DNA from: Streptomyces chrestomyceticus JCM 4735
GTDB taxonomy: Bacteria; Actinomycetota; Actinomycetes; Streptomycetales; Streptomycetaceae
NCBI RefSeq assembly: GCF_003865135.1
Contig: NZ_BHZC01000001.1
Location: forward strand, 558,001-622,000
Reading direction: 5' to 3'
Length of the DNA stretch: 64,000 nucleotides
Below, one piece after another: positions 34,050-43,675 of the stretch. The notes beneath the pieces were generated by a model. The model did not search any database. It was given only the letters and a program-made list of their open reading frames with translations, and was not told where the DNA came from. Made by a program: the position numbers and the translations under genes. Positions within the stretch are counted from its first letter, which is position 1; each line of letters starts with the position of its first letter.

Positions 34050-34682
34050 GTGACCACGCGACGCTGCTCTCCGGTACGGCTGGCGATCGCTACCCTCGCT
34101 CTTGCCGCAGCAGGCACGGCCTGTACTCCGGTCGGTTCCGGCCGTGCACCGGGTACGCCGAAGACTGCCACCACCGCCTCGCCGCAGGCCCAGGCGTACG
34201 ACCCTTCCCACTTCGCACCGCAGGTGGTCGCACACGCCCGCCAGGCCGGCGTGAGTGCCCGCCTGCTGATGGCGATCTTGTACAACGAGGCGTACAAGCC
34301 GCACGACCCGGAGTGGGAACGGGCCTGGCAGCGCACCAAACCGGACGCTGCCTTCGGCATCGCCAACATGCACAAGGCCGCCTTCGACCAGACCAAGCGC
34401 GGGCGCGACTTCGCCGACCGCGACTGGCACGAGCTTCCCGACGACCGTGACCTCGCCATCAAGGCAGCAGCCTGGTACCTGCACGACCTGGGCAGGCAAC
34501 TGCCCACCCAGCGCAGCGGATCGCTGTCCCGGGACGAACTGCTGGCCCTGGGCTACAACACCGGGGCGGGCAACATGCGGGCCTTCGCCAGGGGTACGGC
34601 ACCCGGCCCCCAGGCCCAGATCTACCTGGACCGCCTGCACAACAACTGGACCAGAGCCCAGCAAGCCCTCCAACACACCTGA
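34050..34682 (+). CDS. Lysozyme-like (SLT) lipoprotein or secreted protein
   Basis: 210 residues from GTG 34050, with GGGAGG upstream. The N-terminus has a short signal segment with a possible lipid-attachment Cys25 (AAAGTAC), not a strict lipobox. The folded part resembles a soluble lytic transglycosylase/lysozyme-like domain: LLMAILYNEAYKPHD with the presumed catalytic Glu, AFGIANMHKAAFDQ, LGYNTGAGNMRAFA and YLDRLHNNW. It would act on peptidoglycan outside the membrane. The neighbours give no operon context. Confidence 0.75.
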   Translation: MTTRRCSPVRLAIATLALAAAGTACTPVGSGRAPGTPKTATTASPQAQAYDPSHFAPQVVAHARQAGVSARLLMAILYNEAYKPHDPEWERAWQRTKPDAAFGIANMHKAAFDQTKRGRDFADRDWHELPDDRDLAIKAAAWYLHDLGRQLPTQRSGSLSRDELLALGYNTGAGNMRAFARGTAPGPQAQIYLDRLHNNWTRAQQALQHT

Positions 34683-34756
34683 CGCACCGGCCGCACACCT
34701 GCAACTCAGAGCGTTGTCCGCCACCCCTCACCATGGGTCGGCCGGACCGCGGCCGT

Positions 34757-36802
34757 TCACTCGCCGCGGCCACGCCTCCCCGGGCCGACGGCGGCACTCG
34801 GCCACGGAGGCTCGCCCCGGCGGACCGAGCCGGCGGCCTGGCCCGGGGGCCGGTGCCGCCTGCGGTGCGCTGAGGTCAAGTGCCAGGGCACGCTGGTGAC
34901 CATGACGCCGGGGACGAACAGCAGCCGGCTCTTCAGCCAGAGCGCGGACTGGTTGTGCAGCAGGTTCTCCCACCAGTGGCCGACGACGTATTCAGGGATG
35001 AACACGCTGACCACCGTACGAGGGTTGTCTCGGCCGAGGGAACGTACGTACGCGACGGCCGGCCGGGTGATCTCCCGGTAGGGCGATCGCAGCATCTTCA
35101 AGGGAATGCCGACGCCCAGACGGTCCCACTGCGACCGCAGCGTGTCGGCTTCTTCGCGTTCCACCTCGACGGTGAGGGCTTCCAGGACGTCGGGGCGGGT
35201 GGCGCGCGCGTAGGAGAGAGCGCGCAGGGTCGGGCGTTGCAGGCGGGAGACGAGGACCACCGCGTGTACGCGGGTGGGTGAGCGCAGGTCGGCGGCGGGG
35301 TCGGTGACCTTCAGCTCGTCGGCGACGTTGGTGTAGTGCCAGTGGATCGCCCGCATCGTCAGCCACAGCACCGCCGCCGCGATCACCGCCAGATACGCGC
35401 CCTCGGTGAACTTGGTGGCCAGCACGATCACCAGGACCGATGCCGTCACCACGGCCCCCAGGGCGTTGATCGCCCGCGCCCGGTGGTGACGCCTGCGCAC
35501 GGCCTGATCCTGCTCGGCGGCCAGGGCGTGTTTCCAGTGCCGCACCATGCCCGCCTGGGAAAGGGTGAAGGACGTGAAGACGCCGAGGATGTACAGGTGG
35601 ATGAGGCTCGTCACCGAGGCGTGGTAGGCCCACAGCAGACCACCGGCGATCAGGGCCAGGAAGATGATGCCGTTGGAGAAGGCGAGACGGTCGCCGCGGG
35701 TGTGCAACTGACGTGGCAGGTAACGGTGTTGTGCCAGGACCGACGAGAGCAGCGGGAAACCGTTGAACGCGGTGTTGGCGGCGAGCACCAGGACCAGGGC
35801 GGTGACGGCCTGGATGAAGAAGAACCCGAAGCCGTGGCCGCCGAAGACCGCCGCCGCGAGCTGGGCGATGACGGTGCGCTGGGGGGTGTGGGCGCAGTCG
35901 TGCGCGGCGGGGGTCAAGTCGCAGGCGTTCGCGGTGATATGGACCTTGGCGATCAGAGCCAGGGCGGTGATGCCGGAGAACATCGCCACCGCGACGCCGC
36001 CCATCACGGCCAGCGTGGTGGCGGCGTTGCGGGACTTCGGCCGGCGGAAGGCCGGGACGCCGTTGGCGATGGCCTCGACGCCGGTCAGCGCGGTGCAGCC
36101 GCTGGAGAAGGCACGTAGCCCCAGGAGCAGCAGGGCGAGCGGGGCCAGAGCGTCCTGGCCGGGTGCGGTGTGGATGCCGTAGCGGGCCGACTCCGCCACC
36201 GGCGCGTCACCCAGCAGCCAGCGCAACAGTCCGGTGGCACACATCAGGAGGATCCCGGCGACGAAGAGGTACGTCGGAGCGGCGAACACCCGCCCCGACT
36301 CGCGCACCCCGCGCAGATTGAGCGTGGCCAGCAGGGCCACGAACAGCACCGCCATCGGCGTCCGGTACTCGTGCAGTACCGGAAGCGCCGAGATGATGTT
36401 GTCCACGCCCGAAGCGACGGAGACCGCCACCGTCATGACGTAGTCCACCAGCAGCGCGGCCGCGACCACCAGGCCCGCGGACGGGCCGAGGTTCGTGGAC
36501 ACCACGGTGTACGAGCCGCCACCGGACGGGTAGGCGCGCACCACCTGCCGGTACGACAGCACCACCACCGCCATCAGGACGACCACCGCGACCGCCACCC
36601 ACGGGGCCAGGTACAGGTAGGCCAATCCGCCCAGGGCGAGCACCAGCAGGATTTCCTGGGTGGCGTAGGCGACCGACGACAAGGGGTCGGAGGCGAAGAC
36701 GGGCAGCGCCAGCCGCTTGGGCAACAGCGTCTCCCGCATGTCTTCCGTGGGCAGTGCCCGGCCGATCACGATGCGCTTGATCACGTCCAGCGGCTTCGGC
36801 AT
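34757..36802 (-). CDS. KimA-like APC-superfamily potassium permease
   Basis: A 681-residue permease with about 12 membrane segments (residues about 30-470) and a cytosolic C-terminal domain (about 500-640), then a basic tail. It follows Bacillus KimA (YdaO) closely. Shared stretches include the N-terminal IKRIVIGRALPTE, FASDPLSSVAYATQEILLV, AYPSGGGSY, LLVDYVMTVAVSV, LRAFSSGCTALTGVEAI, FRRPKSRNAATTLAVMGG and LAANTAFNGFPLLSS. A HNQSALWLKSRLLF stretch ends the C-terminal domain. KimA is a high-affinity K+/H+ symporter inhibited by c-di-AMP. K+ transport here is inference by family. I did not find a convincing c-di-AMP riboswitch upstream. Confidence 0.82.
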   Translation of the reverse strand: MPKPLDVIKRIVIGRALPTEDMRETLLPKRLALPVFASDPLSSVAYATQEILLVLALGGLAYLYLAPWVAVAVVVLMAVVVLSYRQVVRAYPSGGGSYTVVSTNLGPSAGLVVAAALLVDYVMTVAVSVASGVDNIISALPVLHEYRTPMAVLFVALLATLNLRGVRESGRVFAAPTYLFVAGILLMCATGLLRWLLGDAPVAESARYGIHTAPGQDALAPLALLLLGLRAFSSGCTALTGVEAIANGVPAFRRPKSRNAATTLAVMGGVAVAMFSGITALALIAKVHITANACDLTPAAHDCAHTPQRTVIAQLAAAVFGGHGFGFFFIQAVTALVLVLAANTAFNGFPLLSSVLAQHRYLPRQLHTRGDRLAFSNGIIFLALIAGGLLWAYHASVTSLIHLYILGVFTSFTLSQAGMVRHWKHALAAEQDQAVRRRHHRARAINALGAVVTASVLVIVLATKFTEGAYLAVIAAAVLWLTMRAIHWHYTNVADELKVTDPAADLRSPTRVHAVVLVSRLQRPTLRALSYARATRPDVLEALTVEVEREEADTLRSQWDRLGVGIPLKMLRSPYREITRPAVAYVRSLGRDNPRTVVSVFIPEYVVGHWWENLLHNQSALWLKSRLLFVPGVMVTSVPWHLTSAHRRRHRPPGQAAGSVRRGEPPWPSAAVGPGRRGRGE

Positions 36803-37353
36803 GCGGCGATCCTAGGCCGCGGCTGCGGCTCCGGAGGCGACGCTTTCCGGCGCCCGGTCCGCGTGTCGGACGCCGCGTCCGGCGTACGGTGTCACTCGTC
36901 CCGCCACCTGCCACACCGTCAACCGCGACCCGACCTCTCAAGAAACGGCTGGCCTTCCTGTCCCACCGCCCGAGTCCCCATGTGCACGAAAGACCTCCAA
37001 GGTGGCTTCTCCAGGACCAGGCACCGTGTCCCCGCTCGACTACGCTGTGCAGCCCGCCCTCTTCCGGTTCGCCCCCGCGCCGTCGCATCCGCACCCTGAC
37101 GGAGCCTCAGGTCCGTCACGGGACGGAGTTGAGGGGGATGTTCCTCCTCCGTTCATCGTGAGCAGCCCTTTGGGAACTGTGCCATCGGGGCATCACTCCT
37201 ACGTACGGCCTGCTGCCCCGTGCAGCCGGTACTTGACGGTGTGCCGCGTTCCCGCTCTTCTTCGTCCACTTGCCCGGAAGAGCTGGCGCCATGGCCGTCC
37301 GCGCCGTGGGCGCAGGTGGCCAGTCCTTGCACTCCCCTCGCCGAGGAGCACCT
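36803..37353. other. Gene-free divergent region
   Basis: This holds the promoter of the KimA-like permease (minus strand) and of the 37354 gene (plus strand). No frame on either strand reads as protein. I see no strong dyad and no riboswitch core. Confidence 0.4.
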
Positions 37354-38082
37354 GTGCACGTCTCCCAACGCATCAAGGCAGCCGACTGGCCAGCTTTCGA
37401 ACAAGTCCTGGACCAAGCTCTGAATTCTGAGGAAGTCAGGGAAGCAGCAGACGACGCCGGTGGTGTCTTTCCTGTCGAGCAGATGCGTACCGAGGTATTG
37501 CGATCCCGCACCGCCATCACCTCCACGGCGGCGACCGAGTATCGCGACTACCTTCGAGCGCGCGCCTGGGCCACCGAAAACGGGCTACAACGCCGGCGGC
37601 ATTCGCCCCGGCGCATCGGTGCCGGGGTCCGGCGCGCCTCAACCGGTATGGTGCCGTGCCTGACGGTCGTGGCCACCACCGTCTTCTTTCTCCTCGGCTA
37701 CTACCTCTACGATTTGCGCACCCGGCCGAACCTCACCGACGAGTTCCTGTCCATGGGCCTACTGGCCACCGCCGTGACGGTGGGTCTCGTCGTGGTCGGA
37801 CTGCGAGCGGCAGAAGACGACTGTTCCGCCCCTGGCAGGAGCACACCGGGCCCCGGCCATCTCAGTGTGGCGCAGGCCCGGGAGAACTGGCAGCAGGCTC
37901 TGCTGGAACGCGGGATCCTTCCGTACGTACTCGGCCGGATTCAGTTCCCTGAGCCACTGCCGCGTACGGGCACCCACGGCCGGCCCACGCCGTCCGGCGC
38001 ACGACGTACCGGCGATCGCAGGTCCAACAGCAGGCGGTGCTTCGGTCGTGAGGGGCGCGGGCCCGGCGATCCGGAGAGGTGA
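37354..38082 (+). CDS. Hypothetical membrane protein
   Basis: 242 residues from GTG 37354, chosen because GAGGAG lies about six bases upstream. An N-terminal cytosolic region (VSQRIKAADWPAFEQVLDQ, ATEYRDYLRARAWA) is followed by two hydrophobic segments (about 98-120 and 130-150) separated by a short loop. A conserved-looking ARENWQQALLERGILPYVLG follows, then an Arg/Gly-rich tail. I do not recognise a family. The gene is monocistronic. Confidence 0.7.
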   Translation: MHVSQRIKAADWPAFEQVLDQALNSEEVREAADDAGGVFPVEQMRTEVLRSRTAITSTAATEYRDYLRARAWATENGLQRRRHSPRRIGAGVRRASTGMVPCLTVVATTVFFLLGYYLYDLRTRPNLTDEFLSMGLLATAVTVGLVVVGLRAAEDDCSAPGRSTPGPGHLSVAQARENWQQALLERGILPYVLGRIQFPEPLPRTGTHGRPTPSGARRTGDRRSNSRRCFGREGRGPGDPER

Positions 38083-38208
38083 ACGGGCCCGCCGGAACAC
38101 CGCAGGCCGGATCAGCTCTGACGTGTCGTGGCAGTGTTGGCCTGTGCCGGTGCCGACCCGGTGTTCCCGCTGCCGACCGTCGATGGAGCCGCCCTGCTCC
38201 TCCAATGG

Positions 38209-38676
38209 TCAGGTCAGGAGGCTGGCGACCGACTGGGCCAGGGCGGCCAGTGACGCGCCACCGGCAGCCGCGGCGGCGATGATGTCCAGCCGTTCCCGCA
38301 GTGCTCGCCGGCGCGGGGGCGTGAGAGTCCCGTGGCGTTCGATCTCTTCTTGAGCGGCGGCGAGTTCGGCGTCGAGGCCGGTGGCGTCCGCTTCTCGTTC
38401 CGCGGAGCCGGGACCGGTGCCGACGCCGGGGTCCGGATCCGGCGCGGCGAGAAGCGCCGTACGCAGCGCGCCCAGCGCGGCCAGGAGCCGGGCCGGATCG
38501 TCCGGTTCCGCCGCGCCGTACGTGATGCGGGCCTCCGGACCGGTACTGAGCACCCCGCCCGAGACGGAACCGCCCACGCTGATCGAGCCCGGCGGGGCCG
38601 TGGGGGCCCGGCCGCGGTCCGAAGGGTCACCGGTGACGTCAGGGTGGCGCGGTCCGTCCGCTGCGGGTGGAGCCAT
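38209..38676 (-). CDS. Small protein with SxGGV/STG motif
   Basis: A 155-residue protein from ATG 38676 (GGAG upstream), overlapping the end of the preceding gene by 38 bases. After a Pro-rich start it has SISVGGSVSGGVLSTG followed by ARITYG, then helical segments rich in Ala and Arg (LLAALGALRTALLAA, LDAELAAAQEEIERHG). The last part is Ala-rich (about 125-155) and could be amphipathic. The glycine motif recurs at the C-terminus of the overlapping upstream gene product, so the two may interact or share a ligand. No known family is recognised. Confidence 0.75.
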   Translation of the reverse strand: MAPPAADGPRHPDVTGDPSDRGRAPTAPPGSISVGGSVSGGVLSTGPEARITYGAAEPDDPARLLAALGALRTALLAAPDPDPGVGTGPGSAEREADATGLDAELAAAQEEIERHGTLTPPRRRALRERLDIIAAAAAGGASLAALAQSVASLLT

Positions 38677-40258
38677 GGCGGTCTCCCGGGGTGTAGTGGA
38701 TGTCCGTACGTGCTCCGGTGGAGGCGACACCACCGCTCATCGTGCCGATGTAGATCGCTCCCTGGCCGATGGTGACGGACTGCCGCTCGAACTCGCGGGT
38801 GTCGTAGCCCTTCGACCGCAGCGCCTGGAGCACGCCGTTCGTGATGCGGTCCTGCACGGTCTTCACGTACCGGCTGGCGTCCATCTCCTGGAAGAGGGTC
38901 ACCTGCTGCGCACTGCCCAGTTCCCGTACCGACACCCGGGGGCCGTCCGGTCTCGACCGGGTCGGCCGGCGCAGCCACGTACGGGACACGGTGACGGCCG
39001 TACGCAGCAGCCCGAAGACGGCGGTGGTGGAGGCCGCCGGGCTGGAGAACAGCGCCAGCGCCGTGTTGCGCAGCAGCAGCAGGTCGTGGTCGGAGGCCGA
39101 GTCGGCGGCCGACGCGTAGTCGGCCCGGACCGGGGCCAGTACGTGCGGCGCCACTTCGAGCACCAGCATGGCGCCCTGGGTGTGCACCCGGACCAGCACG
39201 CTCACCACCAGTTGTCCGCCCCAGGCCGTGATCCGCACCCGCAGGAAGTGCCGGCGCCCCTCGCCGTGGTCGTCGACCGCCTCCCGCAGGCACTCGCGCA
39301 GCCGTTCGGTCTCGTAGGGCATGTCCTGACGCGGGCCGTACACGGGCAGACAGACGCACTCGTCGACCTTCAGTTGCCGGAGCCGGTCGCGGGCGGTGGC
39401 GGCCGGGACGGCCAGCCGCAGCGAGGCGATTTGCGGCCGGATGAGGTCGAGGATGTCGCGGTTGCTCAGTTCGCCGGGCGGTGGCGGCCGGTCGGCACCG
39501 TCCTCCGCCTCCGGGTCCTTCGGCCGGAGCTCCAGAATGAAGGACCATGCGTCGTAGGTGGTCCCGAAGCCGATCAGCGGATGGTCCGGCCGGTAGGCGC
39601 ACAGCGGGGAGAACTGTTCGCGGCCGATGGCCGCGCCGATACGCCGGCAGCGCCGGGTGTCCGGGAGCCGGAGCGCGGTGCGGGCGTCGAACGACTCCCG
39701 GCCCAGCTCCCGCCGCATCAGCAGCGCCCTCCGTACGCGGTGTGCCCACACCGGCACCGCCAGCAGCAGGGGGAAGGCCACGGCATGGCTGAGCGGTACG
39801 CCGCCGGCCGTGACCCAGCGCACCGAAAGAGGGAACTGGCTGATGAGCACGCCCAGGAAGACCAAGGCGTACGGTGCGACGGCCACCAGCGACGCTCTCG
39901 TGGCCACCCCCGCCCGGCCCGGAACGAGCGCCGGGGCCACCAGGCGCCACGCCAGAGCGGCCAGCCACAGCAGGCACCAGGCCACCGCGAAGAGCGCCGC
40001 CGCCCGGCCGTCCACCACCGCGAAGGCCGCCCACACCAGGAGCACCGCCAGCCCGGTGGCCGCTTCCCAGCGCCGGGCACGCAGGGCGTGCGCGAGGACG
40101 GGCAGCACGTCACAGCCGAGGGAAGCGGCGACCGGCCGCTCCTCGTGTTCGACCAGCTCCTCGATGATCTGCTGCCGGTACCGCCGGTCCACATGGGCAC
40201 CGACACAGAGCAGCCGGGTGGCCTCCTGCGCCGAGGGGGCCGTCGAAAGGCCGCTCAT
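38639..40258 (-). CDS. Membrane protein of unknown function in a pseudokinase operon
   Basis: A 539-residue protein. The N-terminal region has a soluble stretch, then four hydrophobic segments in two pairs (about 70-110 and 125-175). A large C-terminal domain (about 200-539) contains ECVCLPVYGPRQDMPYETE and RHFLRVRITAWGGQLVVSVL. Near the end it carries IYIGTMSGGVASTG, resembling the glycine motif of the 38209-38676 protein. The C-terminal tail after that is basic. The start at 40258 is 23 bases after the pseudokinase stop, so the genes form one operon with that kinase upstream. The function is unknown; a signalling or stress role is inference from context. Confidence 0.8.
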   Translation of the reverse strand: MSGLSTAPSAQEATRLLCVGAHVDRRYRQQIIEELVEHEERPVAASLGCDVLPVLAHALRARRWEAATGLAVLLVWAAFAVVDGRAAALFAVAWCLLWLAALAWRLVAPALVPGRAGVATRASLVAVAPYALVFLGVLISQFPLSVRWVTAGGVPLSHAVAFPLLLAVPVWAHRVRRALLMRRELGRESFDARTALRLPDTRRCRRIGAAIGREQFSPLCAYRPDHPLIGFGTTYDAWSFILELRPKDPEAEDGADRPPPPGELSNRDILDLIRPQIASLRLAVPAATARDRLRQLKVDECVCLPVYGPRQDMPYETERLRECLREAVDDHGEGRRHFLRVRITAWGGQLVVSVLVRVHTQGAMLVLEVAPHVLAPVRADYASAADSASDHDLLLLRNTALALFSSPAASTTAVFGLLRTAVTVSRTWLRRPTRSRPDGPRVSVRELGSAQQVTLFQEMDASRYVKTVQDRITNGVLQALRSKGYDTREFERQSVTIGQGAIYIGTMSGGVASTGARTDIHYTPGDRHGSTRSGRTAPP

Positions 40259-40281
40259 GTGGTCCCCCTTCCGCCCGTCCC

Positions 40282-42066
40282 TCATGATCCCGTCGGCTCG
40301 TACGCCTTGGTCACGGCCTTCCTGTCGGCCCGGCCCACGGTGCAGACCACCTGCCGGAAACCGTCGTCCCAGTCGGTTTCGGCGGGGGCGTAACCGAGCA
40401 CGGCGACGCTGTCGTCGGGCGCCCAGGCCGCTCCGAAGCGGTTGGCGCACAGGTCGTCCGCGCTCTTGAGGGCCTGGGTGGCGCTCATGCCTTGCGGCGC
40501 CTCGACGAATCCCACCACTTGGTCGGTGTGCGACGCGTCGCACGAGGACGCCAGCCGCGACTGGAAGGTGTCCTTCTCGGCCTTGTAGGTCCAGCAGTCA
40601 CCGACCGACATCTGCTGCAGGTACAGGTCGGTGCCCTGATCGCGGAAGCGGCCGACCTCCCCGTTCAACGGGGTGTGGCGGGAGACGACCAGGCAGGCCG
40701 CCCGCCGGCCCGCGGCCTCGAAGCCCTGCGCCGTCGGCACCACGGCGTAGGACCCGGCATCGGGCAGCCGCCCGGCCACCTCGTCGGCCTGCCGCGCGCA
40801 CTGCCGGGCGGCCCCGGCCCGCGCCGCTTCGACATCGGGGAACTCCATCGTGGCGACGACCTGGGCGTTGTTCCCCTTGCCGCAGCCGACGACTCCGAGG
40901 TTGGGTACGGAATGCAGCGGACGGTCCGCCCACACGGCCCGGACGCAGTCGCCGGTGGTGAGCGGCGCGGTGAGACCGACCAGTTGTCCGTACGGGAACG
41001 GCGTCACGCTCCATGCCGCGGACGGCGTCGTACTCCTTGCCGCGGACGGCGGTGCCTTGCCCTTGCCTTCCCCATGGCCGTGGTTGACCGCGTTCAGCGC
41101 CAGCAGGGTCCCGGTGGCCGCTATCAGCACCACCACCGCCGTAACGGCCGCGAGCCGCCAGAATCCGGCTCGCGGTGCGGGCCTCCGGCTCTTCTCTCCG
41201 GCGGATCCGGTACCGGGCCCGTCGCCGTCGGCCTCTTCCCGCCCGTCGGTTCGCTCCTCGCGCTCCGGGGCTCCGGAGCCGTCTCCGCGCGCGCCGGTCA
41301 ACCGCTCCACCGCCGCCCGTACGGTGTCGGCTGACGGCCGCTGCGCCGGCTCCTCGGCCAGCATCTCGCGCACGAGCCCCGCCAACTCCGCCGCTTGGGC
41401 GGGCGTACCGGGGCGGGCGGGCGGCGGGTGGCCTTCGGCAGCCGCATAAAGCGTCGCGCCCAGCGAGTAGACGTCCGCGGCCGGAGTCGCGGCCAGGCCG
41501 GATTCCTGCGTCTGTTCGGGGGCGAGGAACCCGGCCGCCGCTCCCACGGGCGCCGCGTCCCCGAACAGATAACCCGTCAGCATCACGCGCCCGGGCGTCC
41601 GCCCGTCCGCCTCCTCCGGTACGAGCAGGACGGCGGACGGCGAAATCTGCCCGTGCAGCACCCCCAGGGAGTGCCCCGCGCCGAGGGCGGCGGCGAGCGC
41701 CAGCGCGATCCCGGCCAGTTCACCGGCCGGCACCGGCCCCTCCTGCCGCAGGCGGGTCTCCAGGTCGACCGCGCCCGGGTGGTACGCGGACACCACCCAA
41801 GGGCTGCCCTCATGTTCCACGACGTCGTACAGGGCGACCACATGCGTGTGCCAGCGCAACTGACCGACCTGGTCGGCTCGTTCCCGCGCCCGGCGCAGTC
41901 GGGCCGCTTCACCTGCGACCGCCCCGGGCGCCGGCACCACCTCCGTGAGCAGAACCTCGGCCCCCAGATCCTCGTCCTGCGCGAGCCACTGCTCCCCGCC
42001 CGCAGGCCCGTGCCCTGTGCGCCGCACCAGCCGGTACCGTCCGCCGATCAGCGCCCGTTCGCTCAT
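40282..42066 (-). CDS. Pseudokinase with TM and extracytoplasmic domain
   Basis: A 594-residue protein with the fold pattern of a PknB-type Ser/Thr kinase (about residues 8-270) but without catalytic residues. The HRD loop reads HGQISPSAVLL, the DFG position reads MLTGYLFG, and the usual VAIK lysine is not evident in AEVLLTEVV. The APE-like FLAPEQTQES and C-lobe ADVYSLGATLYAAAEG are retained. A Ser/Arg-rich linker and a single TM segment (about 312-335) follow. The extracytoplasmic part (about 350-594) has four to six Cys and two repeats of a GDCWTYK/CANRFGAAW type, like septum-associated DUF4190-like modules. ATG 42066 is the start. It is first in an operon with two downstream proteins. A sensing/scaffold role is inferred. 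Confidence 0.82.
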   Translation of the reverse strand: MSERALIGGRYRLVRRTGHGPAGGEQWLAQDEDLGAEVLLTEVVPAPGAVAGEAARLRRARERADQVGQLRWHTHVVALYDVVEHEGSPWVVSAYHPGAVDLETRLRQEGPVPAGELAGIALALAAALGAGHSLGVLHGQISPSAVLLVPEEADGRTPGRVMLTGYLFGDAAPVGAAAGFLAPEQTQESGLAATPAADVYSLGATLYAAAEGHPPPARPGTPAQAAELAGLVREMLAEEPAQRPSADTVRAAVERLTGARGDGSGAPEREERTDGREEADGDGPGTGSAGEKSRRPAPRAGFWRLAAVTAVVVLIAATGTLLALNAVNHGHGEGKGKAPPSAARSTTPSAAWSVTPFPYGQLVGLTAPLTTGDCVRAVWADRPLHSVPNLGVVGCGKGNNAQVVATMEFPDVEAARAGAARQCARQADEVAGRLPDAGSYAVVPTAQGFEAAGRRAACLVVSRHTPLNGEVGRFRDQGTDLYLQQMSVGDCWTYKAEKDTFQSRLASSCDASHTDQVVGFVEAPQGMSATQALKSADDLCANRFGAAWAPDDSVAVLGYAPAETDWDDGFRQVVCTVGRADRKAVTKAYEPTGS

Positions 42067-42433
42067 CCCGGCCCCTTCCCCCTGGGAGCCACCCGTCGAC
42101 GTGAGATCAACTCCCCCTTCATGGCGACGAGTTGTGCTCATCATCGACGGTATACCCACGCCTCCCGCGTCGACAGGCCGAGGAGGCACAGGGGGGAGGA
42201 CGGTCGGCCAGAAGCGCTTCCCGTCCGACGAGGTGGAGGCGGGCGGACAGCAGCTCGATGCCTCGCCTCCGCGCGAGGCGCAGGTCGCCTTCGCTTGTGC
42301 CACCAGCGGCATCCAGCACCACTGCTTCACCGGGCCGCTCCCGCACGATGTCCTCGCGGCCGCGAGCCCCGCCTCCGGTTCGAAGTTCCCTTCGCCGACC
42401 CGCTGACCGGCAGATGACCGACGACCGGCACGG
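42067..42433. other. Gene-free stretch
   Basis: This carries the promoter of the pseudokinase operon and the end of the MFS gene. No frame on either strand looks coding and I see no strong hairpin. Confidence 0.4.
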
Positions 42434-43675
42434 TCAGCGCAGGGAGCGGATCGCCGGGCTCGCGGCGACCAGGCCGGCGCACGCCAGGACGGCGCTGCCG
42501 CAGACCAGGAACAGCGTCGTCGTGCCGTACGGGAGCAGGAGGCCGGCGATCACGTAGGAGAACGGGTCGAACGCCACCGTGGCCAGCACGACGAGGCTGA
42601 GCACTCGCCCCAGCAGGTGCCCGGGCACCCGCTCCTGCAAAGTGGCCACGATGACCACCCCGAGGAACGCCGACCCGAGGCCGACGAGTGAGGCCACCGC
42701 CGTCGCGGCGACGACATGGGTGACGGCGGCGAGACCGGCCGTGCCGGCGCCGATCGCCGCGACCCCGCCGACCACGGTCCAGCCGCGCCGGGTGGGCGGC
42801 CGCCACCCTGCCATCAGTGAGCCGGCCAGTGAGCCGACACCGAAACCGGAGAGCACGACGCCCAGGGATCCCGCGCCGCCGAGGTGCTGATCGGCGAGTA
42901 CCGCGCCGCCCACGAGCACGGGGCCCACGACCGCGATGTTGATCAGGGCGACGGCTGCCAGCATCCCGCGCACCACCGGTTCGTGCCAGGCGTACCTCAA
43001 GCCCGCGCCGAGGGCACGTGCGCTGCTGAGCCGCTCACCGTCGACGGCGTCCCCGGCACCTTCGCCACGCCGGACCACGCGGACGAGCGTGCTGAGGGCG
43101 ACGGCGGCCACCGCGGCCATCGCCGTGATCCCACCCAGAGTCGCTTCGAAGCCGACTGCGGCGACGGCTCCGGCGGCCACCGCCGGGCCGACCAGGTCGC
43201 CCCCCGACTCCGCGCCCTGCACCAGCGCGTTGGCCCGGGAGAGCTTCTCGGTCGGCACGACGGCGGGCAGCATCGCCAGGGCCGCCGGGAAGTACGCGGC
43301 GTCGGCGGCGCCGAGCGTCCCGGCGAGCAGGGCGACCGTCGTCACCGAGGGCGAGGTGAAGGTGACCAGCGCGCCGAGGGCCAGCAGGACGGCGACCCGG
43401 AGCCAGGAGGCGCCGGCCGCGACACGGGCGGGACCGATGCGGTCGACCAGTACGCCGGCCGGAAGCAGGAGTGCCGCTCGCGGCAGCGCCACGGCCACGA
43501 GGACCAGCCCGGTGGCGATCCCCGGTTCCGACAGTTCCAGTACGAAGAGCGTGAGCCAGATGAGGAACAGCGCATCGACCACGGCGGCCAGCCCTTGGCC
43601 CACGATCAGGCGGCGCAGGTGCGGATCGCCGAGCGGCTCGCGCGGCAGGGAGGGGGCGCTCGGCTCCGTCGTCAT
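42434..43675 (-). CDS. MFS exporter (EntS/MFS_3-like)
   Basis: A 413-residue, 12-TM major facilitator of the exporter group that includes enterobactin exporter EntS and tetracycline-type drug pumps. Motif A after TM2 reads GVLVDRIGPARV. ALPAVVPTEKLSRANALVQG is typical of the MFS_3 group. ATG 43675. It lies next to the 44027-54095 biosynthetic operon on the same strand but 350 bases away, so it is a reasonable candidate for exporting that product. This is inference from position only. Confidence 0.88.
   Translation of the reverse strand: MTTEPSAPSLPREPLGDPHLRRLIVGQGLAAVVDALFLIWLTLFVLELSEPGIATGLVLVAVALPRAALLLPAGVLVDRIGPARVAAGASWLRVAVLLALGALVTFTSPSVTTVALLAGTLGAADAAYFPAALAMLPAVVPTEKLSRANALVQGAESGGDLVGPAVAAGAVAAVGFEATLGGITAMAAVAAVALSTLVRVVRRGEGAGDAVDGERLSSARALGAGLRYAWHEPVVRGMLAAVALINIAVVGPVLVGGAVLADQHLGGAGSLGVVLSGFGVGSLAGSLMAGWRPPTRRGWTVVGGVAAIGAGTAGLAAVTHVVAATAVASLVGLGSAFLGVVIVATLQERVPGHLLGRVLSLVVLATVAFDPFSYVIAGLLLPYGTTTLFLVCGSAVLACAGLVAASPAIRSLR

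Noticed and set aside
35336..36118. Plus-strand open frame within the permease
   Set aside because: It is antisense to conserved membrane segments of the KimA-like gene.
36803..37000. c-di-AMP (ydaO-type) riboswitch before the KimA-like permease
   Set aside because: I could not find the conserved core segments on the minus strand. A covariance-model search would be needed to claim it.
42119..42346. Small minus-strand frame upstream of the pseudokinase
   Set aside because: It is short, has no ribosome-binding site, and reads as GC-rich noise.
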